Positions 8,361-16,985 are shown, numbered from the stretch's first letter. The stretch: DNA of 64,000 nt from Antrihabitans auranticaus (GCF_016481275.1 NZ_JAEMNW010000003.1:1-64000); one strand, 5' to 3'. Program-made: numbers and translations. The notes: generated by a model from the sequence alone, not told the origin.

Positions 8361-8861
8361 ATGGTCACCGCACTGCACATGCGAAAAGCACTGGGCCGGT
8401 TCGTCAGTGGGGTCACAATCGTGACGACTGCGGAGTGTGAGGACAACGACTCGGTGCACGGAATGACCGCGAACGCGTTCACGTCGGTGTCGCTCGATCC
8501 ACCGCTCGTGCTCGTGTCGACGTCGACACGCGCCAAGATGGACAGCCGCATCAAGGAGTGCGGGCGCTACGGCGTCTCCATTCTGGCGTGTGACCAGGAG
8601 CCGTTGTCACTGCACTTCGCAGGCGCGGCGAACCAGCCCGACCTTGTGAGGTTCGTCTGGCGCAAAGGCGTGCCGCTGCTGGAGGGCGCGCTGGTGCATC
8701 TCGCGTGCACCGTCGTCGACAGTCATCCCGCAGGCGATCACACGCTGCACGTGGGACGCGTCGACCAGCTCTGGTACGACGACGGGAATCCGCTCGTCTT
8801 CTACACGGGCAGCTTCCGCTCGCTGGAACTGCTCGGCAGGGACGACCACATGGGCTTTTGA
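8361..8861 (+). CDS. Flavin reductase (HpaC-like component of the monooxygenase)
   Basis: A 166-residue flavin reductase-like (FMN-binding split barrel) protein. The N-terminal run FVSGVTIVTT, then GMTANAFTSVSLDPPLVLV, is diagnostic of HpaC/PheA2/HsaB-type NADH:flavin oxidoreductases. It supplies FADH2 to the monooxygenase whose gene ends 9 bp upstream, and the two are almost certainly one transcript. A second, diverged member of the family is hsaB at the right end. Confidence 0.9.
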   Translation: MVTALHMRKALGRFVSGVTIVTTAECEDNDSVHGMTANAFTSVSLDPPLVLVSTSTRAKMDSRIKECGRYGVSILACDQEPLSLHFAGAANQPDLVRFVWRKGVPLLEGALVHLACTVVDSHPAGDHTLHVGRVDQLWYDDGNPLVFYTGSFRSLELLGRDDHMGF

Positions 8862-8882
8862 GCAACGGCATATTGTCGACGC

Positions 8883-9308
8883 ATGGCCTCCGTTTTCAGC
8901 GCGATCATTGCCGGCGACATTCCTGGTCGATTCGTTTGGGAGGACGACGACGTGGTCGCGTTCCTCACCATCGCACCGGTCACTCCCGGGCACACACTCG
9001 TTGTGCCGCGCAAGGAGATCGACCAGTGGCAGGACGTGCCGCCGGAAGTATTCGCGAAGCTCACGACAGTTGCACAGGTGATCGGGCAAGGCGTCCGTAA
9101 AGCATTCGACGCCCCGCGAGCGGGATTGCTGATCGCGGGGCTCGAGGTGCCGCATCTGCACCTGCACGTCTTTCCCGCGTACGACATGGGGAACTTCGAC
9201 ATCTCGGGCGCAGATACCAACCCTTCGAGTGAGTCCATGGACGAGGCGGCGAGCTCACTGAAGGAAGCGCTGCGCGAGTTGGGTTACGGCGCAACCGTTC
9301 CCGACTGA
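8883..9308 (+). CDS. HIT family nucleotide hydrolase
   Basis: A 141-residue histidine-triad protein. His91, His93 and His95 lie in the motif HLHLHVF, and the N-terminal half carries [17 protein letters not shown], typical of bacterial HIT proteins. Family members hydrolyse AMP-linked phosphoramidates or dinucleoside polyphosphates, and the exact substrate is unknown. It follows the flavin reductase by 21 bp in the same direction. Its 3' end overlaps the 3' end of phoR by 25 bp (convergent), so no separate terminator fits between them. Confidence 0.92.
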   Translation: MASVFSAIIAGDIPGRFVWEDDDVVAFLTIAPVTPGHTLVVPRKEIDQWQDVPPEVFAKLTTVAQVIGQGVRKAFDAPRAGLLIAGLEVPHLHLHVFPAYDMGNFDISGADTNPSSESMDEAASSLKEALRELGYGATVPD

Positions 9309-10708
9309 TCGATCTGGACGAGGCGCGGTAACGCCACGGTGAACGTTGCGCCTCGGCCAGGTTCGCTCTCGACAGTCACGACACCACCGTGCGCTGTCAC
9401 CAGAGCGGACACGATCGACAGCCCCAACCCAGCCCCGCCGCTTTCGCGAGTGCGGGACGCGTCTGTCCGGAAGAACCGCTCGAAAACCTTGTCGACGTCG
9501 TCGGGCGGCAAACCCGGTCCGGTGTCGGTGACTTGCAGAATCGCGTCCTTGTCGGACGTCGTGACGCGGACCCCGATGAGCGCGTCCGGTGGCGTATGGG
9601 TCAGCGCATTGCCGACGAGGTTGGACAGCACCTGCCGCAGGCGCGCTTCGTCCCCGAGCACTTCGGGAGTTCCCGGCCCGTCGATCACTTCAAGATCGAT
9701 CGTGCGCTTGGGGGCGACCGCGCGGGCGTCGTGCACGGCGTCGCTGGCCAGGCCCAGCAAATCGACCGGCTTCTTGTCGAGCGGACGCTGCGCATCCATC
9801 CGTGCGAGCGTGAGGAGATCTTCGACCAGCCCGCCCATCCGGGCCGCTTCGCTTTCGATCCTGTCCATCACCATCGTCGTGTCCGTCGCCGCACCCTGCC
9901 GGAACAGTTCCGCGAATCCCCGGATGGTCGTCAGCGGCGTGCGCAGCTCATGGCTCGCGTCGGCGACGAACCGGCGCATCTTGCGCTCCGACCGGCGGGC
10001 AGCTTCCTCGGACGCTTCGGTCGAGGCGAACGCATTCTGAATCTGGGCGAGCATGCCGTTGAGCGCAATCGACAGCCGGTCCACTTCGGTGTTGTTTCCC
10101 CGGACCGGCACCCGCCTATGCAGGTCCCCGTTCGCGATCGCCGCCGCCGTTCCCTCGACTTCGACGAGCGGACGCAAGCTCCGCCGAATGACGAAGTACG
10201 CGGCAAAGCCCAGCGCGATCAGCACGGCGATACCGATGCCCGTCTGCAGCACGATCAGCCGGTCGACCGTCTCCTGGTTCTCGGTCAACTTGATTGCGAC
10301 GGTCGTGGTGCCCTCGGGTGTCGTCGTTGTCAGCGAACGCCATTCGACGTCCGAATCGCCGACCGATCCCACCGTTGTCGGACGTGAACTCGGATCGGAC
10401 GGCAGCGCGGGTTCAGCAGACCCATCGTTGATCACCAGCAGCATCTGCCCGGTCACCGCTTGCACCCTGACGTAGAACTGACTCGGTGGGCGTCCTGGAC
10501 TCGGCCGGTCCGGCGGCTCGAAGCGAAGCGGGCGCGGTTTCGCCCAGCCGTTCGCCGCTTCGCGCAGCTGCTGGTCGGTGCGGTCGAGCAGTGACTTCTC
10601 GATCGCCGACGTCACCGCGATGCCGGACGCAACGAGCCCCAGTGCCGCCATGATGACGAGCGCGGCCACCAGTGTGAACCGCAGCGGAACACCCGCCAGC
10701 TTTCTCAC
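9284..10708 (-). CDS. phoR: Sensor histidine kinase PhoR
   Basis: A 474-residue membrane sensor kinase. In order: TM1 (about 11-35), an extracytoplasmic loop (36-150), TM2 (152-173), HAMP (174-227), phospho-acceptor His253 in [15 protein letters not shown], and an HATPase domain with [18 protein letters not shown] and GAGLGLSIV. The overall sequence, including [16 protein letters not shown] and [18 protein letters not shown], closely follows M. tuberculosis PhoR. It overlaps phoP by 4 bp. In mycobacteria PhoPR controls acid/chloride and lipid-related responses. The signal here is inferred only. Confidence 0.93.
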   Translation of the reverse strand: MRKLAGVPLRFTLVAALVIMAALGLVASGIAVTSAIEKSLLDRTDQQLREAANGWAKPRPLRFEPPDRPSPGRPPSQFYVRVQAVTGQMLLVINDGSAEPALPSDPSSRPTTVGSVGDSDVEWRSLTTTTPEGTTTVAIKLTENQETVDRLIVLQTGIGIAVLIALGFAAYFVIRRSLRPLVEVEGTAAAIANGDLHRRVPVRGNNTEVDRLSIALNGMLAQIQNAFASTEASEEAARRSERKMRRFVADASHELRTPLTTIRGFAELFRQGAATDTTMVMDRIESEAARMGGLVEDLLTLARMDAQRPLDKKPVDLLGLASDAVHDARAVAPKRTIDLEVIDGPGTPEVLGDEARLRQVLSNLVGNALTHTPPDALIGVRVTTSDKDAILQVTDTGPGLPPDDVDKVFERFFRTDASRTRESGGAGLGLSIVSALVTAHGGVVTVESEPGRGATFTVALPRLVQIDQSGTVAP

Positions 10709-11418
10709 CGCGGCTCGCGCATCACGTACCCGACACCACGCAGCGTGTGAATGAGTCTGGTGTCCCCCGTGTCGACCTTCCTGCGCAGGTACGAGACGTA
10801 GGACTCCACGACTCCCACTTCACCGCCGAAGTCGTAGCGCCACACATGGTCGAGAATCCGCGGCTTGCTGAGCACCGTTCCGGCATTGACGATGAAATAG
10901 CGCAACAGGGTGAACTCGGTGGGCGACAACGCCACGGGCTCGCCTGCCTTCCAGACCTCATGCGTGTCATCGTCGAGTTCGATATCGGCGAACACCATCC
11001 GCGGCGACTTGACCTCTTCGGAGTTGCGCCCCGCGCGCCGGAGAATGACGCGCAGCCGGGCGACGACCTCCTCCAGGCTGAACGGCTTCGTCACATAGTC
11101 GTCCGCGCCGAGGGTGAGCCCGGTGATCTTGTCCTCGACCTCGTCGCGCGCGGTCAGAAACAGCACCGGCGCGTCGACGCCGTCTGCCCGCAGCCGCCGG
11201 AGCAGGCCGAAACCGTCCATGCCGGGCATCATCACGTCGATGATCAGCGCGTCGGGCCGGAAGCTGCGCGCCTTGTCCAAGCCTTCGGCACCGTTCGCCG
11301 CGGTTGCCACCTCGAAGCCCTGAAATCGAAGGCTCACCGACAACAGCTCGACGATCATCGGCTCGTCATCGATGACGAGCACTTTCGCCTCGGGATTCGC
11401 ATGTGTCACGTCTGACAT
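10705..11418 (-). CDS. phoP: DNA-binding response regulator PhoP
   Basis: A 237-residue OmpR-family regulator. The receiver domain holds phospho-acceptor Asp61 in DVMMPGMDGFG and Lys in YVTKPFS. The C-terminal winged helix contains EVWKAGEPVALSPTEFTLLRYF and HVWRYDFGGEV, nearly identical to M. tuberculosis PhoP. The ATG at 11418 is chosen over the upstream in-frame start at 11490 because the family start is short (MSDVTHANPEAKVLV). phoR follows with a 4-bp overlap. The 139-bp gap to the divergent gene at 11558 should hold the promoter; I see no clear PhoP direct repeat there. Confidence 0.95.
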   Translation of the reverse strand: MSDVTHANPEAKVLVIDDEPMIVELLSVSLRFQGFEVATAANGAEGLDKARSFRPDALIIDVMMPGMDGFGLLRRLRADGVDAPVLFLTARDEVEDKITGLTLGADDYVTKPFSLEEVVARLRVILRRAGRNSEEVKSPRMVFADIELDDDTHEVWKAGEPVALSPTEFTLLRYFIVNAGTVLSKPRILDHVWRYDFGGEVGVVESYVSYLRRKVDTGDTRLIHTLRGVGYVMREPR

Positions 11419-11557
11419 ATTCTTTCGCTCACCTCGAGCGCACCTGGGCAGTACCTGCGAGTTTCCTGTGAAACCTAACGGCCGACGCACTCAGTACACC
11501 ACCGCGGCGACCGCGCACGAGGCGCACATCCCGGGCCGGACAAATTAGAGTGACGCG

Positions 11558-12283
11558 GTGCCCATAACGACTATCGCGCTCTTTCCCGTGAAAGCTGCGT
11601 TCGCAGTTGTCGATTCGGCACTCGTCATTGCCGAGGGATCGATTCATGTCGCGCGGTCGGCAGTGGCAGTGCAGGCATCTGCCTTCACTTCGGGACCGCC
11701 CGCCGTATCGGCACAGCTGATGCTTGCCGGCCGGATGGCGACGCTGCTCGAAGACGAACGCGCGCTCGGCCAGGCGTTGCGGCCCGGCGGACCACTCGAC
11801 CGAGCCCTGCAACGCGGCGGCATCGCCGACCGCCTGACCGTCCGAGGCGGACCGCTGGACCGCTTGCTCGCCGTCGACGGACCGGTCGAGCGGCTGTTCG
11901 CACCTGGCGGCATCGTCGAGGTCGCGTTGGAGCCGGGCGGACTGGTCGACCGCATCGTCGCACCGAACGGACCGCTCGAGCGATTCATGGCGCGCGGCGG
12001 AATCGCAGACCGCTTGCTCGAGGAAGGCGGCATCCTCGATTCCCTCGTCGCCGAGCAGAGCGCGATCGAGCGGATCGTCACCCCGGGGGGCCCGCTGGAC
12101 CAGGTGGTTTCGCTCTCGTCGACACTCTCAGCGCTCGTCTCGAATCTCGACCAGTTCGGCCGGACGGTCGACGTGCTTCAGGAAACGACGGCACGGCTCG
12201 GTTCCGCGGTCGGTGCGCTCACCGAGATCGCCGGTCGGCCGGGCCGGTGGCTGCGCCGCGCACCAGCCGAAACTCAGGCCTGA
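11558..12283 (+). CDS. Decapeptide-repeat protein of unknown function, divergent from phoP
   Basis: A 241-residue protein that I cannot assign to a named family. Residues 1-60 are hydrophobic and Ala/Val-rich (MPITTIALFPVKAAFAVVDS), and could bind a membrane. Residues 77-186 are eleven uninterrupted 10-residue units of the form GG-P/I-L/V-D/E-R-L-L-A-x, for example GGPLDRALQR, GGIADRLTVR and GGPLDRLLAV. A weaker unit lies at 67-76. The tail (190-241) is helical and ends basic. It starts with GTG and lies divergent from phoP with 139 bp between. In M. tuberculosis an unknown gene (Rv0756c, from memory) occupies the equivalent place, so orthology is likely but untested. Confidence 0.8.
   Translation: MPITTIALFPVKAAFAVVDSALVIAEGSIHVARSAVAVQASAFTSGPPAVSAQLMLAGRMATLLEDERALGQALRPGGPLDRALQRGGIADRLTVRGGPLDRLLAVDGPVERLFAPGGIVEVALEPGGLVDRIVAPNGPLERFMARGGIADRLLEEGGILDSLVAEQSAIERIVTPGGPLDQVVSLSSTLSALVSNLDQFGRTVDVLQETTARLGSAVGALTEIAGRPGRWLRRAPAETQA
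11786..12115 (+). repeat. Eleven 30-bp coding repeats (10-residue units)
   Basis: The repeats encode residues 77-186 of the protein at 11558-12283. All units are exactly 30 bp, with no indels. Glycine pairs (GGCGGA/GGCGGC) recur every 30 bases, while the other codons have diverged. This indicates old, selected protein repeats, not recent DNA amplification. Confidence 0.85.
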
Positions 12284-12975
12284 TCGCCACCGAGGTGCGT
12301 GCCGAAGAAAGCGAACACACGTTGCCACGCGTCGGCCGAAACCTCGGGGTCGTAGTTGAAGCCCGCGATCTTCAGTAGCGGACCGCCAGGGTATTTGTTC
12401 GCGAAGCTGTGTCCGACACCGTCGTAGGTCTTGACGTCGTGCGGAATACCTTTGCGTTCCAGCGTCGCTTCCAGCTTCGGCCCGGCACCGCGAAGGACCG
12501 GATCGCGCTTACCGAAACTCGCGACGATCGGGCAGGCCCCTTCGACGAGGTCGTCGTATTTGGGCGGCAGCGATGGGTAGAACGGTGCCGCGGCGTCGAA
12601 ACCTCGCGGCGCCAGCACGAGCGCAAAGCCGCCGCCCATGCAGAATCCCGCAATTCCGATCGCACCGGTGCAGTCGGCTCGAGTAGCGAGAACTTCACGT
12701 GCGGCGAGGAGGTCGTCGATCGACCGGCCCTCGTGCGCCCACAGTTCCTTGATCACCCGGCGCACGCAACGGATCGTCCCGCCGCGCGAGTACAGATTCG
12801 GTGCGATCGCCAGGTAGCCCTGGTCGGCGATCATCCGGGTTATCTTCCTGATGTCGTCGGACAACGAAACCATGTCGTGGACGACCACCACCCCGGGCCA
12901 CGGGCCTTCGCCTTCCGGAACTTCGAGAACGGCTTCTATCTGTCCGGCGGGTGTGTCGACCGACATCGTTGTCAT
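12274..12975 (-). CDS. Dienelactone hydrolase family protein
   Basis: A 233-residue alpha/beta hydrolase. Cys112 in IAGFCMGGGFA is the family nucleophile, and the His in GVGHSFAN and the Asp in KRDPVL complete the Cys-Asp-His triad of dienelactone hydrolases. A start at the second ATG (MSVDTPAGQ, 12966) is equally possible. The family opens dienelactones from chlorocatechol pathways, but many actinobacterial members have other ester substrates, and nothing adjacent fixes the role. Its 3' end overlaps the repeat-protein gene by 10 bp (convergent). Confidence 0.85.
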   Translation of the reverse strand: MTTMSVDTPAGQIEAVLEVPEGEGPWPGVVVVHDMVSLSDDIRKITRMIADQGYLAIAPNLYSRGGTIRCVRRVIKELWAHEGRSIDDLLAAREVLATRADCTGAIGIAGFCMGGGFALVLAPRGFDAAAPFYPSLPPKYDDLVEGACPIVASFGKRDPVLRGAGPKLEATLERKGIPHDVKTYDGVGHSFANKYPGGPLLKIAGFNYDPEVSADAWQRVFAFFGTHLGGDQA

Positions 12976-12978
12976 AGC

Positions 12979-13527
12979 TCACGAATGTAGCTGCGCCCGT
13001 CCAGAAATGCTCGACGACGTAGCGGCAGCAAACGGCTCGCGGGCGTTGTGCCCGAATGCCCGCGCTGCGACGCTGGCAGGCATCGTCGTCACGAGCCTGT
13101 TGTACGAGCGCACAGCGTCGTTGAAGTACTGCCGGGCGTAAGCGATTCGGTTCTCGGTGTCGGTCAGCTGCCCACGCAGGTGCCGGTAACGCCGATTGCT
13201 GTTCAGGCGTGGATCGCGCTCGATGACGCCGAGCGCGCGATCCAACTCGACAGTGAGTTGTTCCTCGGCTTCGGCCCGGGCGGAGGGGCCGACAGCGAAT
13301 TCGGCGGCAACCTGCGCACGCACGACCGGATCGAACACGGGACGCCTGCCCGCGACATGCACGAGCGCGGAAATCAGCTCGTGCCTACGGCTCAGATGTG
13401 CCCCGACGGTCTGCCACGAACTCTCGATCGAGTCGCGTTTGCGGACCAACCTGTGCCCAATACCGATCGCGACGGCCACCGCCGCCACCCCGATGCAGGC
13501 AAGCGCGACCACGACGAGAACGCCCAC
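12979..13527 (-). CDS. LemA family membrane-anchored protein
   Basis: A 182-residue protein with one N-terminal transmembrane helix (residues 2-23) followed by a helical domain. It carries the LemA features: RKRDSIESSWQTVGAHLSRR after the helix, and TENRIAYARQYFNDAVRSYN near residue 130. The start is GTG at 13527 with AAGGA upstream. The function of LemA proteins is not settled. The dienelactone hydrolase gene begins 3 bp after its stop, so the two are probably cotranscribed. Confidence 0.85.
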   Translation of the reverse strand: MGVLVVVALACIGVAAVAVAIGIGHRLVRKRDSIESSWQTVGAHLSRRHELISALVHVAGRRPVFDPVVRAQVAAEFAVGPSARAEAEEQLTVELDRALGVIERDPRLNSNRRYRHLRGQLTDTENRIAYARQYFNDAVRSYNRLVTTMPASVAARAFGHNAREPFAAATSSSISGRAQLHS

Positions 13528-13637
13528 TCTTGGTCCTTGCTCCTCGAATCGAACTCGATATCCGGAACAAGTGTGGGCGTTGCGAGCACGCGAAAGTAGT
13601 CACCCCGAGGGTGAAGTCGAGGCACCCTAGGGTTAGC

Positions 13638-13922
13638 TCAGCGGTCTGCTCGCGCCAACCGGATTAGCAATTTGCCCAACGACTGCCCGGCCTGGCCAAG
13701 AGACGCGAAATGGGCAATGACGTCCTCTTCACGACGTTGCGAATCACTCGGGCCGGCACCGGCTTCGGCAGCGTTGAGAACCCGCGCCAGCTCGGTCCGT
13801 CGCTCGACCGCGGAAAGAATAGCCGCGTCGATGCCGTCGATGCTGTTCATCAACTCGAGGGCATCCAGCTCACCCTGGCGCGACCGGTCTCGTGTGCGAT
13901 CCACGTCGACGGTGTAAGTCAT
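13638..13922 (-). CDS. Chorismate mutase-like (AroQ fold) protein
   Basis: A 94-residue all-helical protein. ELMNSIDGIDAAILSAVERR and REEDVIAHFASLGQ align with the small secreted/cytosolic AroQ mutases such as M. tuberculosis Rv0948c. The Lys and Arg expected in the helix after the first RR (GKAR in the mycobacterial enzyme) read NAAE here, so key substrate-binding charges appear to be missing. It may be inactive, or it may need a partner enzyme as actinobacterial mutases often do with DAHP synthase. A strong AGGAGG site precedes the ATG at 13922. It stands alone, 111 bp from lemA. Confidence 0.65.
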   Translation of the reverse strand: MTYTVDVDRTRDRSRQGELDALELMNSIDGIDAAILSAVERRTELARVLNAAEAGAGPSDSQRREEDVIAHFASLGQAGQSLGKLLIRLARADR

Positions 13923-14160
13923 CGATACCTCCTGGCACCAGGCTCGGTCACTGACGACGACGTCGCTGTCGATGTCGAAACACGCTATTGACCGAACGAC
14001 CCTCTCACCCGCGTAGTCCGCTACTCGAATAAGTGCGGACGTGCATTTAGTCGTTCGCAGGCACCTTCAGCGTTACGCATGAATTTTGGGCGAACCTTCG
14101 AGGCTACTGGGAGGTTCCTGAAAGTCGGCGGCGACAGGCCGGGGCGGGGGCGGAAACTCG

Positions 14161-14232
14161 AGCCTCCTGTCAGGATTGAACTGACGACCTTTCGCTTACA
14201 AGGCGAGTGCTCTACCACTGAGCTAAGGAGGC
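14161..14232 (-). tRNA. tRNA-Thr (anticodon TGT)
   Basis: A 72-base cloverleaf on the minus strand. The acceptor arms are GCCTCCT and AGGAGGC, the D stem is GCTC/GAGC, the anticodon loop is CTTGTAA (anticodon TGT, reads ACA), and the T arm is GTCAG-TTCAATC-CTGAC. CCA is not encoded. The gap from 13923 to 14160 holds no other gene. Confidence 0.95.
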
Positions 14233-14293
14233 GTTGGAAATCGCTGCAATCATACCGGCTACCGATTTGCGCCCGACGAAGTAGGTTGCAGGG

Positions 14294-14668
14294 GTGAGCA
14301 CATCGGAGGTCGCAACGGTCCTGGCATGGCATGACGCGCTCAACGACAACGACGTGGATACCCTGCTCGAACTGTCCAGCGACGACATCGAAGTCGGCGG
14401 GCAAGAGGGCGCCGCACAGGGTCTGCGCGCACTTCGCGAGTGGGCGACGACCGCCGGTGTGACGCTGGTCCCGGGCCGGATGTTCGCGTTCGAGGGTGTC
14501 GTCGTCGTCGAGCAGGAGGCCACATGGTCAGGAAAAGCCGACGAAACCTCTACGGTTGCGTCGGCTTTCCGCGTGGTTCACGACCAGGTGACCGCCGTCT
14601 TTCGGCATCCAGACCTGGAGTCGGCGCTCGAAGCGACCGACCTCAGCGAGGATGACCTCGTCGACTGA
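14294..14668 (+). CDS. NTF2/SnoaL-like small protein
   Basis: A 124-residue protein beginning VSTSEVATVLAWHDALNDND (GTG start). A helix followed by LLELSSDDIEVGG, then GLRALREWA and several beta strands, is the typical layout of the SnoaL/NTF2-like cone fold. Such proteins bind small hydrophobic ligands or act as isomerases, but no catalytic Asp pair is obvious. It lies beside tRNA-Thr and converges on the mbtH-type gene with a 1-bp gap. The function is unknown. Confidence 0.65.
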   Translation: MSTSEVATVLAWHDALNDNDVDTLLELSSDDIEVGGQEGAAQGLRALREWATTAGVTLVPGRMFAFEGVVVVEQEATWSGKADETSTVASAFRVVHDQVTAVFRHPDLESALEATDLSEDDLVD

Positions 14669-14669
14669 G

Positions 14670-14915
14670 CTAGTTCCCTGCTGCCTTCGCGCGTGCCTCT
14701 TCGTCTGCCGCCATGGCCTCACGCAGGCTCTTCGGCCGCATGTCGGTCCAGTTCGTCTCGACGTACTCGACGCACGCCGCGCGGCTTTCCTCACCGAAAA
14801 CGACGCGCCAGCCGGCCGGAACCTCGGCGAACGTCGGCCACAGTGAATGCTGGTCCTCGTCGTTCACGAGCACGTAGAAGCGGCCATCTTCGTCATCGAA
14901 CGGATTGGTGCTCAT
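14670..14915 (-). CDS. MbtH-like protein
   Basis: An 81-residue protein with the complete MbtH signature: [33 protein letters not shown], and [13 protein letters not shown]. MbtH proteins bind and activate adenylation domains of non-ribosomal peptide synthetases. No NRPS gene lies anywhere in this window, so this is a stand-alone copy that would have to serve an NRPS elsewhere. GAGGTGAG precedes the ATG at 14915. Confidence 0.95.
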   Translation of the reverse strand: MSTNPFDDEDGRFYVLVNDEDQHSLWPTFAEVPAGWRVVFGEESRAACVEYVETNWTDMRPKSLREAMAADEEARAKAAGN

Positions 14916-15053
14916 CTCACCTCACTGGTTACAAACGTATATGTGGAAGTTCTTCGCCCCACGATCGTCACGTGCTGCGATGTCGACCCTAGCAAGGCAA
15001 GCGTTACAACGGTGACGTGCAACCCCAACTGACCGACCGGCGAGGAGCACCCG

Positions 15054-15869
15054 ATGGACATGATCGAAGGGACGATGGAGCACGCTCTGCCCTTCTATTC
15101 ATTCGGAGCAGGTGAGCCGTTGGTTGTGCTGCGCTGGTTCACCGTCGATCACGCCAATCCGCATGGTCTCGAACGGCATGCGGAATTGCGTGTGCTTTCG
15201 CCGCTGGCCGCGCACCGCGAGGTATTCGCGATCAACCGCGCGCCCGATATGCCTGCTGGAACGACGATGTCGGATATCGCTCGCGAGCATGCCGAGGCAT
15301 TGGACGCATTCTTCGGCAAGCCGGTCGACGTGCTCGGAATGTCTTCGGGCGGGTCACTGGCGTTGCAGCTCGCGGCCGAGCATCCGAGGGTCGTTCGAAG
15401 GCTCGTCATTGCCGGGGCCGCGTACACGTTGACCGAACAGACGCGCGACGCTCAACGCGACTACACCGCGGCGATCGCTGCCGGCAAACGCGGTGCACAT
15501 CATCAGGTGCCGATCACCGTCCGCAATCCGCTTCTGCAGACGCTGCTGACGCCGATCTTGTGGCTGAGCGATCCGTTGCTACGGCCCGAAAACCCGCTGG
15601 ACATGCTGCATTTTGCGCAGGCCGAGGACACGTTCGACGTCGCCGACCGCCTGGCGACGATCACCGCACCGACCCTGGTCATCGGTGGTGCCGACGACCT
15701 CGCCTACACGCCCGAGTTGTTCCAGGCCACCGCCGACGGAATTCCGGGTGGGCGGCTCATCAGCTATCCGGGGACCGGTCACATGTCGACGTTCAGTTCG
15801 AAACGCTTCGCGACCGACATCCTCGAATTTCTCGACGCCCCCGGCTCAGGCGCCGATGAAGTCGATTAG
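15054..15869 (+). CDS. Alpha/beta hydrolase
   Basis: A 271-residue alpha/beta hydrolase. The nucleophile Ser is in GMSSGGSLALQLA, the Asp in GGADDLAYT and the His in GTGHMS, so the triad is complete. AGGAG precedes the ATG at 15054 by 6 bases. The 3' end overlaps that of the opposite-strand hydrolase by 24 bp. No neighbour indicates a substrate. Confidence 0.82.
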   Translation: MDMIEGTMEHALPFYSFGAGEPLVVLRWFTVDHANPHGLERHAELRVLSPLAAHREVFAINRAPDMPAGTTMSDIAREHAEALDAFFGKPVDVLGMSSGGSLALQLAAEHPRVVRRLVIAGAAYTLTEQTRDAQRDYTAAIAAGKRGAHHQVPITVRNPLLQTLLTPILWLSDPLLRPENPLDMLHFAQAEDTFDVADRLATITAPTLVIGGADDLAYTPELFQATADGIPGGRLISYPGTGHMSTFSSKRFATDILEFLDAPGSGADEVD

Positions 15870-16649
15870 GACCTTGTTCACAGCTTCGGGACGCTCGAGG
15901 TAGCCGTAGTGACCGGCATCGGGGATCTCGATGTACTTGGCGCCGGGGATCACGTCGGCGATCTCGCGGGAAAGATACGGCGGAATCATCCGGTCGTCGG
16001 CGAACCCCATCGACAGGCACGGGACCTTGATGTCGCGGTAGGCCTCGACTCGATCGAAGTCGTGGTCCATTTTTCGCTGCGCCCGGATTCCGGGTGTGAC
16101 CGCGCCGCCGGTGAATTCGAACAGATCGAGCCAGTCGCGCGCGGCATGTGTGTCCGCAAGAGTCGCGGGCGACAGGTTCATGACGGCAGTGACTGCCGCT
16201 TCGTACTTCGGCGGGAGCGTCACACCGCTCGCGTCGAGTTCGTGCTCACCGAGCGACAGCGTCTTCTGGAATTGGTCTAGCCTGCCGTGCCCTGCCATGA
16301 AGACGGCCTTCGACACCAACTGGGGCCGCCGCAACGCGAGTTCCTGGGCGACGCGCGCGCCCATCGACGTACCGACGACAACGGCCGGACCACCACCGAG
16401 AAATTCGATGAGGCCCGCGGTATCGGCGACAAGATCCTCGATACGCATTCCCTGCGCACTTTCGAAAGACGGCGCAATTCCGCGGTTGTCGAATGTCACT
16501 ACGCGATATCCCGCATCCAATAGCGCGGGGACTTGGTGAAGGGCCCAAACCCTGCCCGGACTGCCTGTTCCCATGATAAGAACAACAAGCTGTCCGGTTC
16601 CCTTGACCTGATAGTTCAGTGAAATCCCGTTAACCGTAGCCAGCGGCAC
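15846..16649 (-). CDS. Alpha/beta hydrolase (haloperoxidase/esterase-like)
   Basis: A 267-residue alpha/beta hydrolase starting MPLATVNGISLNYQVKGTGQ. The Ser nucleophile is in VVGTSMGARVAQELALRRP, the acid Asp in FADDRMIPP and the His in DAGHYGYLERPE. The style is that of the 3-oxoadipate enol-lactonase / haloperoxidase group. It converges on the previous hydrolase with a 24-bp overlap. The gap from 16650 to 16811 holds the promoter for this gene and for the small ORF at 16812. Confidence 0.82.
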   Translation of the reverse strand: MPLATVNGISLNYQVKGTGQLVVLIMGTGSPGRVWALHQVPALLDAGYRVVTFDNRGIAPSFESAQGMRIEDLVADTAGLIEFLGGGPAVVVGTSMGARVAQELALRRPQLVSKAVFMAGHGRLDQFQKTLSLGEHELDASGVTLPPKYEAAVTAVMNLSPATLADTHAARDWLDLFEFTGGAVTPGIRAQRKMDHDFDRVEAYRDIKVPCLSMGFADDRMIPPYLSREIADVIPGAKYIEIPDAGHYGYLERPEAVNKVLIDFIGA

Positions 16650-16811
16650 CGGCCACCTCCTACCCCATTCGCACGACCGCGTTCTGCTCGAACGTCTCGC
16701 TGGCCAACGCTAGTGCACCGCAACGGCAACTGGCGCCCGGGCGACGGGTTCTCATAGAGTCGACGACAGGGACAGCTGCTCACGTCGAGCAGACAAGCCG
16801 GGAGGAGCATC

Positions 16812-16985
16812 ATGGCCACGAAGACGACCAGCGCAAACGACATCACCGACGACGAGTTGGAACCGTTGGCCGACGAGACTGCCCGCCAGGCGCAACGCGT
16901 CGTCGCCGCATACGCGACCGATGCTGACGAATGCCGGATGCTGCTGTCGATGCTGGGCATCGGCCCGATCAATCGGATCGACTGA
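16812..16985 (+). CDS. 57-residue small protein of unknown function
   Basis: A short ORF with a strong GGAGGAG ribosome site directly upstream and high-GC codon use. It begins MATKTTSANDITDDELEPLA and ends CRMLLSMLGIGPINRID. The acidic first half and conserved-looking ECRMLLSMLGIG core suggest a real protein, possibly a small helical partner. I do not recognise a family. It ends 33 bp before otsA in the same direction, so the two may be coexpressed. Confidence 0.65.
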   Translation: MATKTTSANDITDDELEPLADETARQAQRVVAAYATDADECRMLLSMLGIGPINRID

